Translations under genes and position numbers: made by a program
Origin: Rhodanobacter sp. FW104-R8
GTDB lineage: Bacteria > Pseudomonadota > Gammaproteobacteria > Xanthomonadales > Rhodanobacteraceae
NCBI RefSeq assembly: GCF_001617365.1
Contig: NZ_LVJR01000124.1
Span: 1-56,007, forward strand
DNA length: 56,007 nucleotides
Direction: 5' to 3'
Shown here: positions 53,020 to 56,007 of the stretch, in pieces
Layout: each line of letters starts with the position of its first letter
Numbering within the stretch: position 1 is the first letter of the stretch
The notes under the pieces: model-generated
The model's database searches: none
What the model saw: only the letters and a program-made list of their open reading frames with translations
What the model was told of the DNA's origin: nothing

Positions 53020-53315
53020 GCGCCGGTTTCGAGCAGGCGTTGCGCATCGGCGCGGGGCATCCCGCGTTGCCCGGCCATTTCCCCGGCGTGCCGCTGGTGC
53101 CGGGGGTGGTGTTGCTGGAGCAGGTGGCGCTGGCCCTGCGCGCCTGGCGCGGCCAGCGGCTGGCGCGGGTGCTGGAAGCGAAATTCGCGGCGCCGCTGCT
53201 GCCGGAGGAAACCGCCAGGCTGCATCTGAGCGCCGCCGCCGGCGCGCAAGTCCGGTTCGAGATCCGGCGCGACGGCATGGTGCTGGCACGCGGCCGGGTC
53301 GAGGGAGCGGCATGA
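53016..53315 (+). CDS. Hotdog-fold 3-hydroxyacyl-ACP dehydratase (ApeI-like)
   Basis: 99 residues, a short single hotdog domain with GHPALPGHFPGVPLVPGVVLLEQVALAL carrying the catalytic histidine. It should remove water from 3-hydroxyacyl-ACP to give the conjugated double bonds of the polyene. It starts inside the preceding gene (ATGA) and overlaps the next by 4 bases. Confidence 0.85.
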   Translation: MSAGFEQALRIGAGHPALPGHFPGVPLVPGVVLLEQVALALRAWRGQRLARVLEAKFAAPLLPEETARLHLSAAAGAQVRFEIRRDGMVLARGRVEGAA

Positions 53316-54265
53316 GCATGCAGGGACACTGGCAGAGCCGGCCTGAAGGCGGTGGCCGCTTCGCGCTGTGGCTGATCCGCACGATCGCGCTGCACGGCGG
53401 GCGCCGCCTGGGCCGGTTCTGCCTGTATCCGATCACGCTGTACTTCTTCCTGCGCCGCGGACCGGAGCGGCGGGCCTCGCGCCAGTACCTGCAACGCGTG
53501 TTCGGCCGGCCGCCCACGGTGTGGCAGGTGCTGCGGCACATCCATTGTTTCGCCGCCACCACCCTGGACCGGATCTTCCTGCTGGCGCACGGCGAGCGGC
53601 CGTTCCAGATCGAGACCGAAGGCCTGGCCCTGCTCGACGAACGCATCGCCCAGGGCCGCGGCGTGCTGCTGTTCGGCTCGCACCAGGGCAGCTTCGAGGC
53701 GCTGCGGGCGATCAGCGCGCGCCGGCCGGAGATGTCGCTGCGGGTGGTGCTGGACAAGCAGAAGACGCCGGCGATGACCGAGTTGCTGGAAGCGCTGGCG
53801 CCGCAGGTGGGTGCCAGCGTGATCGATGCGGCGCAGGACGGCACCACGATCGTGCTGGCGATGGCCGAGGCCTGCCAGGGCGGTGCGCTGGTGGCGATGC
53901 TGGCCGATCGCGGCCGCGGCCACGAGGTGCTGCGGCGTACCGGCTTCCTCGGTTCGCCGGCGCCGTTCCCGGTCAGCCCGTGGCTGCTGGCGCACGCGCT
54001 GCAGGTGCCGGTGGTACTGTGCTTCGGCCTGTATTTGGGCGGCAACCGCTACCGGCTGGTGTTCGAGCCGTTCTGCGACCGGGTGGAGGTGCCGCGGCAG
54101 GCCCGCGGCCCGGCGCTGGATGCGTTGATTGCCCGCTACGCGCAACGGCTGGAACACTATGTCCAGGTCGCTCCCTACAACTGGTTCAATTTCTATGATT
54201 TCTGGCAAGACGCGCCTATGGCTGCTGATCCTGCTGCTGCCGTGGGCGAGCGCGTCGGCGCTTGA
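53312..54265 (+). CDS. LpxL/HtrB-family acyltransferase of the aryl-polyene cluster
   Basis: 317 residues, inner-membrane lysophospholipid-type acyltransferase with one N-terminal membrane segment (LGRFCLYPITLYFFL) and the H-x4-E motif in GSHQGSFEAL. In aryl-polyene clusters such enzymes attach the polyene or an acyl group to a glycolipid head. The C-terminal end (WFNFYDFWQDAP) is family-typical and is followed by about 15 extra residues, because the next gene starts 71 bases before this one ends. Confidence 0.87.
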   Translation: MSMQGHWQSRPEGGGRFALWLIRTIALHGGRRLGRFCLYPITLYFFLRRGPERRASRQYLQRVFGRPPTVWQVLRHIHCFAATTLDRIFLLAHGERPFQIETEGLALLDERIAQGRGVLLFGSHQGSFEALRAISARRPEMSLRVVLDKQKTPAMTELLEALAPQVGASVIDAAQDGTTIVLAMAEACQGGALVAMLADRGRGHEVLRRTGFLGSPAPFPVSPWLLAHALQVPVVLCFGLYLGGNRYRLVFEPFCDRVEVPRQARGPALDALIARYAQRLEHYVQVAPYNWFNFYDFWQDAPMAADPAAAVGERVGA

Positions 54266-54845
54266 GCCGGCCCCGGCGGCATCGGCGGCGACGCTGATTG
54301 CCGCGCTGGGCCAGCCGGCCCCGGCGCATACCGCGTTCGCCGAGGCGCGCTTCCTGCAGGTGCTCGACCGGCCGCTGGTGGTCTCGGGCGAGTTGTCGTG
54401 GCTGGGCGGCGATCGGCTGCAGCGGCGCGTCGAGCATCCGCAAAAGGAAACCGCCACCATCGCCGACGGCGAGGTGACCCAGCAGCGCGACGGCAGGAGC
54501 CCGCGGCACTTCTCGCTGAAGCGCGCGCCGCAGCTGCAGGTGCTGCTGGACAGTTTCGTGGCGCTGCTCAGCGGCGACGCCGCTCGATTGCAGCAGGCGT
54601 TCGAGGTCCGCCAGACCGGCGACGCCGGCGGCGCGTGGGCGCTGACCCTGGTGCCGCGGGATGCCCGCGTGGCGAAGACCGTCGCCAGCATCCGCATCGA
54701 CGGCCACGCGAAGGAGTCGCGCTGCATGCACATGCAGGAAGCCGACGGCGACCTCGCGGTCGACCTGCTCGGCCCGCTGGCCGCGCGGATGCCGGCTGCG
54801 CCCACCCGCGAGGCGCTCGACGCGCTGTGCCGGAGCGCGCCCTGA
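54195..54845 (+). CDS. LolA-like periplasmic carrier of the aryl-polyene cluster
   Basis: 216 residues. Signal peptide MISGKTRLWLLILLLPWASASA, then a LolA-like beta-domain (FAEARFLQVLDRPLVVSGELSWLGGDRLQRRVEHPQKETATIADGEVTQQRDG). Aryl-polyene loci carry such a LolA homologue beside an MMPL exporter, suggesting transfer of the lipid-linked pigment to the outer membrane. Its start lies 71 bases inside the acyltransferase gene in another frame; the signal peptide makes this start convincing. Confidence 0.82.
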   Translation: MISGKTRLWLLILLLPWASASALEPAPAASAATLIAALGQPAPAHTAFAEARFLQVLDRPLVVSGELSWLGGDRLQRRVEHPQKETATIADGEVTQQRDGRSPRHFSLKRAPQLQVLLDSFVALLSGDAARLQQAFEVRQTGDAGGAWALTLVPRDARVAKTVASIRIDGHAKESRCMHMQEADGDLAVDLLGPLAARMPAAPTREALDALCRSAP

Positions 54846-54847
54846 GC

Positions 54848-56007
54848 ATGAGCCGGGGCGCACGCGCGACGCTGCTGGCGGTCTGGCTGCTGGCGCTGGC
54901 CGGGCTGGGTTGGATGGTGAGCCAGCGGCTGCACGTCAGCACCGACTTGCGCAGCTTCATGCCGGCGCCGACCACGCCGGACCAGCGCCTGCTGATGGAG
55001 CAGGTCGGCGAAGGGCCGGGTTCGCGCTTGCTGCTGCTGTCGATTGGCCGCTCCTGCGCGTCCGGCAATTGCTCCTTGCATTGCTCTGACTCCGGCGTCC
55101 CTGCCGTCGCCTGCGCCCGCGGCACTGGGCCATCCATGGCCGGCGCTGGCGGATCCGATGCGCAGCTGGCGAACCTGAGTCAGGGCCTCGCTACTTCGCT
55201 GAAAAACGACAAGCGCTACAGCCAGGTGCTCAACGGCAGCTTCGACCTCGGCGCGCTGGACGCCGGCCTGCTGCCGTACCGCTACCTGCTGTCGCCCACG
55301 CTGGACACGCAGCTGCTGGACGAGTCGTATCTCTCTGATCAGTTGCAGCAGCGGCTGGACGATCTGTCGTCGCCCGCGGCGAGCCTGCTGAAAGGACTGC
55401 TGCCGCGCGACCCCACGCTGGAGGTGCTGAAGCTGGCCGAGCGCTGGGCGCCGGCGAAATCGCCGGAGCTGCGCGAGGGCGTATGGTTTTCGCCGCAGGG
55501 CGAGGCGCTGCTGCTGGTACAGACGGTTGCCGCCGGTTTCGATCCCGGCGCGCAGCAGCAGGCGATCGACGGCATCCGCCGGGCGTTCGCCGCGCTGCCC
55601 GGCAGCGCCGGGGCGAAACTCGAGTTGAGCGGGCCGGGCTATTTCAGCGTGGTGGTCGGTGCGCAGACACGGCACCAGGCCGACTGGATCGGGCGCATCT
55701 CCACCGTGGGCTTCATCGCGCTGCTGCTGCTGGCGTACCGCAGCTTCGGCTCGCTGCTGCTGTCGGCGTTGCCGATCGCCAGCGCCGCGCTGGCCGGCAT
55801 CGCCGTGTTGACGCTCGCGTTCCCCGAAGTGCACGGGATCACCCTGGCGTTCGGCTTCACCCTGCTCGGTGTGGCGCAGGAGTATCCGATCCGCGTGCTC
55901 AGCCACCGCCGCGCCGGCGAGGATGCGGTGGCCAGCGTGCGCACGCTGTGGCCGCTGCTGCTCACCGCGATCGCCTCGGCCTGCATCGCCTACCTGGCGT
56001 TCTACGC
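54848..56007 (+). CDS. RND/MMPL-family exporter, aryl-polyene cluster (3' end outside window)
   Basis: At least 386 residues, open to the window edge. The N-terminal membrane helix (ATLLAVWLLALAGLGWMV) is followed by a large periplasmic domain and then the first helices of the transporter half (WIGRISTVGFIALLLLAYRSFGSLLLSALPIASAALAGIAVLTLAF; LLGVAQEYPIRVLSHRRA). It starts 2 bases after the LolA-like stop. Within the periplasmic domain, residues 67-100 (GRSCASGNC...) form an unexpected cysteine-containing insertion that interrupts a family-like LLLLSI...GGSDAQLANLSQGLAT stretch. Confidence 0.85.
   Translation, partial: MSRGARATLLAVWLLALAGLGWMVSQRLHVSTDLRSFMPAPTTPDQRLLMEQVGEGPGSRLLLLSIGRSCASGNCSLHCSDSGVPAVACARGTGPSMAGAGGSDAQLANLSQGLATSLKNDKRYSQVLNGSFDLGALDAGLLPYRYLLSPTLDTQLLDESYLSDQLQQRLDDLSSPAASLLKGLLPRDPTLEVLKLAERWAPAKSPELREGVWFSPQGEALLLVQTVAAGFDPGAQQQAIDGIRRAFAALPGSAGAKLELSGPGYFSVVVGAQTRHQADWIGRISTVGFIALLLLAYRSFGSLLLSALPIASAALAGIAVLTLAFPEVHGITLAFGFTLLGVAQEYPIRVLSHRRAGEDAVASVRTLWPLLLTAIASACIAYLAFY
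55046..55147 (+). repeat. In-frame repeat-like insertion within the exporter gene
   Basis: A stretch of 102 bases (34 codons, five cysteines) that looks foreign to the protein. It contains CGGC-GTCCCT-GCCG (55093-55106) and GGCC-ATCCAT-GGCC (55128-55141); the latter 14-mer is identical to the core of copy 3 in the atp operon, and both loops match that copy. On the reverse strand it also holds AGAGCAA, the linker motif. Edges are estimated from the protein. Confidence 0.5.

Noticed and set aside
52709-55906. Very long minus-strand open frame (over 1000 codons) opposite the pigment genes
   Set aside because: It lies antisense to a run of genes with clear families; GC-rich codon use opens the antisense frame. 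Its translation is rich in Arg, Gln and His with no domain.

Overview
The window is GC-rich chromosomal DNA from a gammaproteobacterium that looks like Xanthomonadales, most likely the Rhodanobacter/Dyella/Frateuria group. This rests on gene content and order: glyQS beside a GspE/PilB-type ATPase, TonB-dependent receptors with VTVTGSRI-type plugs, a XanB2-like chorismatase divergent from an aryl-polyene (xanthomonadin-type) cluster, the gene string bactofilin-erpA-nudC-ampE, and an atpIBEFHAGDC operon. Genus is inference; no database search was possible.

Layout. 1-2623: right part of an IS66-family element (orfA remnant, frameshifted tnpB, intact tnpC and an extra ORF coupled to tnpC). 2855-9275: rhomboid protease, glutamine amidotransferase, GspE/PilB ATPase, and glyQ-glyS. 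9342-16979: an XRE-type regulator divergent from a large TonB-dependent receptor with a perfect palindrome between them, then a second receptor with a carboxypeptidase-regulatory-like N-terminal domain. 17168-24176: an MFS-acyltransferase fusion, then a minus-strand block (ampE, nudC, erpA, bactofilin, coiled-coil membrane protein, bfr, bfd, rppH).

24355-38932: a tRNA-Met(CAT) gene followed by a probable integrative island of about 14.5 kb. It holds a P4-type tyrosine integrase, two unknown ORFs, an AlpA-like regulator, an HTH/zinc-ribbon protein paired with a second tyrosine recombinase broken by one in-frame TGA, and a tightly overlapping type I restriction-modification operon (hsdM, hsdS, an AlbA_2/Schlafen-type ATPase, hsdR, a YgjP-type metallopeptidase). 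A degenerate copy of the tRNA 3' end and a pair of GGGGGTA arm-like repeats mark the probable right end.

38982-47641: queD, a phasin and the complete ATP synthase operon. Three intergenic gaps of the atp operon carry four copies of a two-hairpin repeat: stems differ between copies with paired changes, loops stay (A/G)TCC, and a short A-rich linker joins the hairpins. Related hairpin motifs occur inside a 34-codon in-frame insertion in an exporter gene at the right end of the window. This repeat family is the most unusual structure I see.

47676-56007: a lipoprotein with a TonB-C-like domain, glmU, an alpha/beta hydrolase, and a pigment cluster: XanB2-like chorismatase (minus), then acyl carrier protein, membrane protein, hotdog dehydratase, LpxL-like acyltransferase, LolA-like periplasmic protein and an RND/MMPL exporter that runs off the window.
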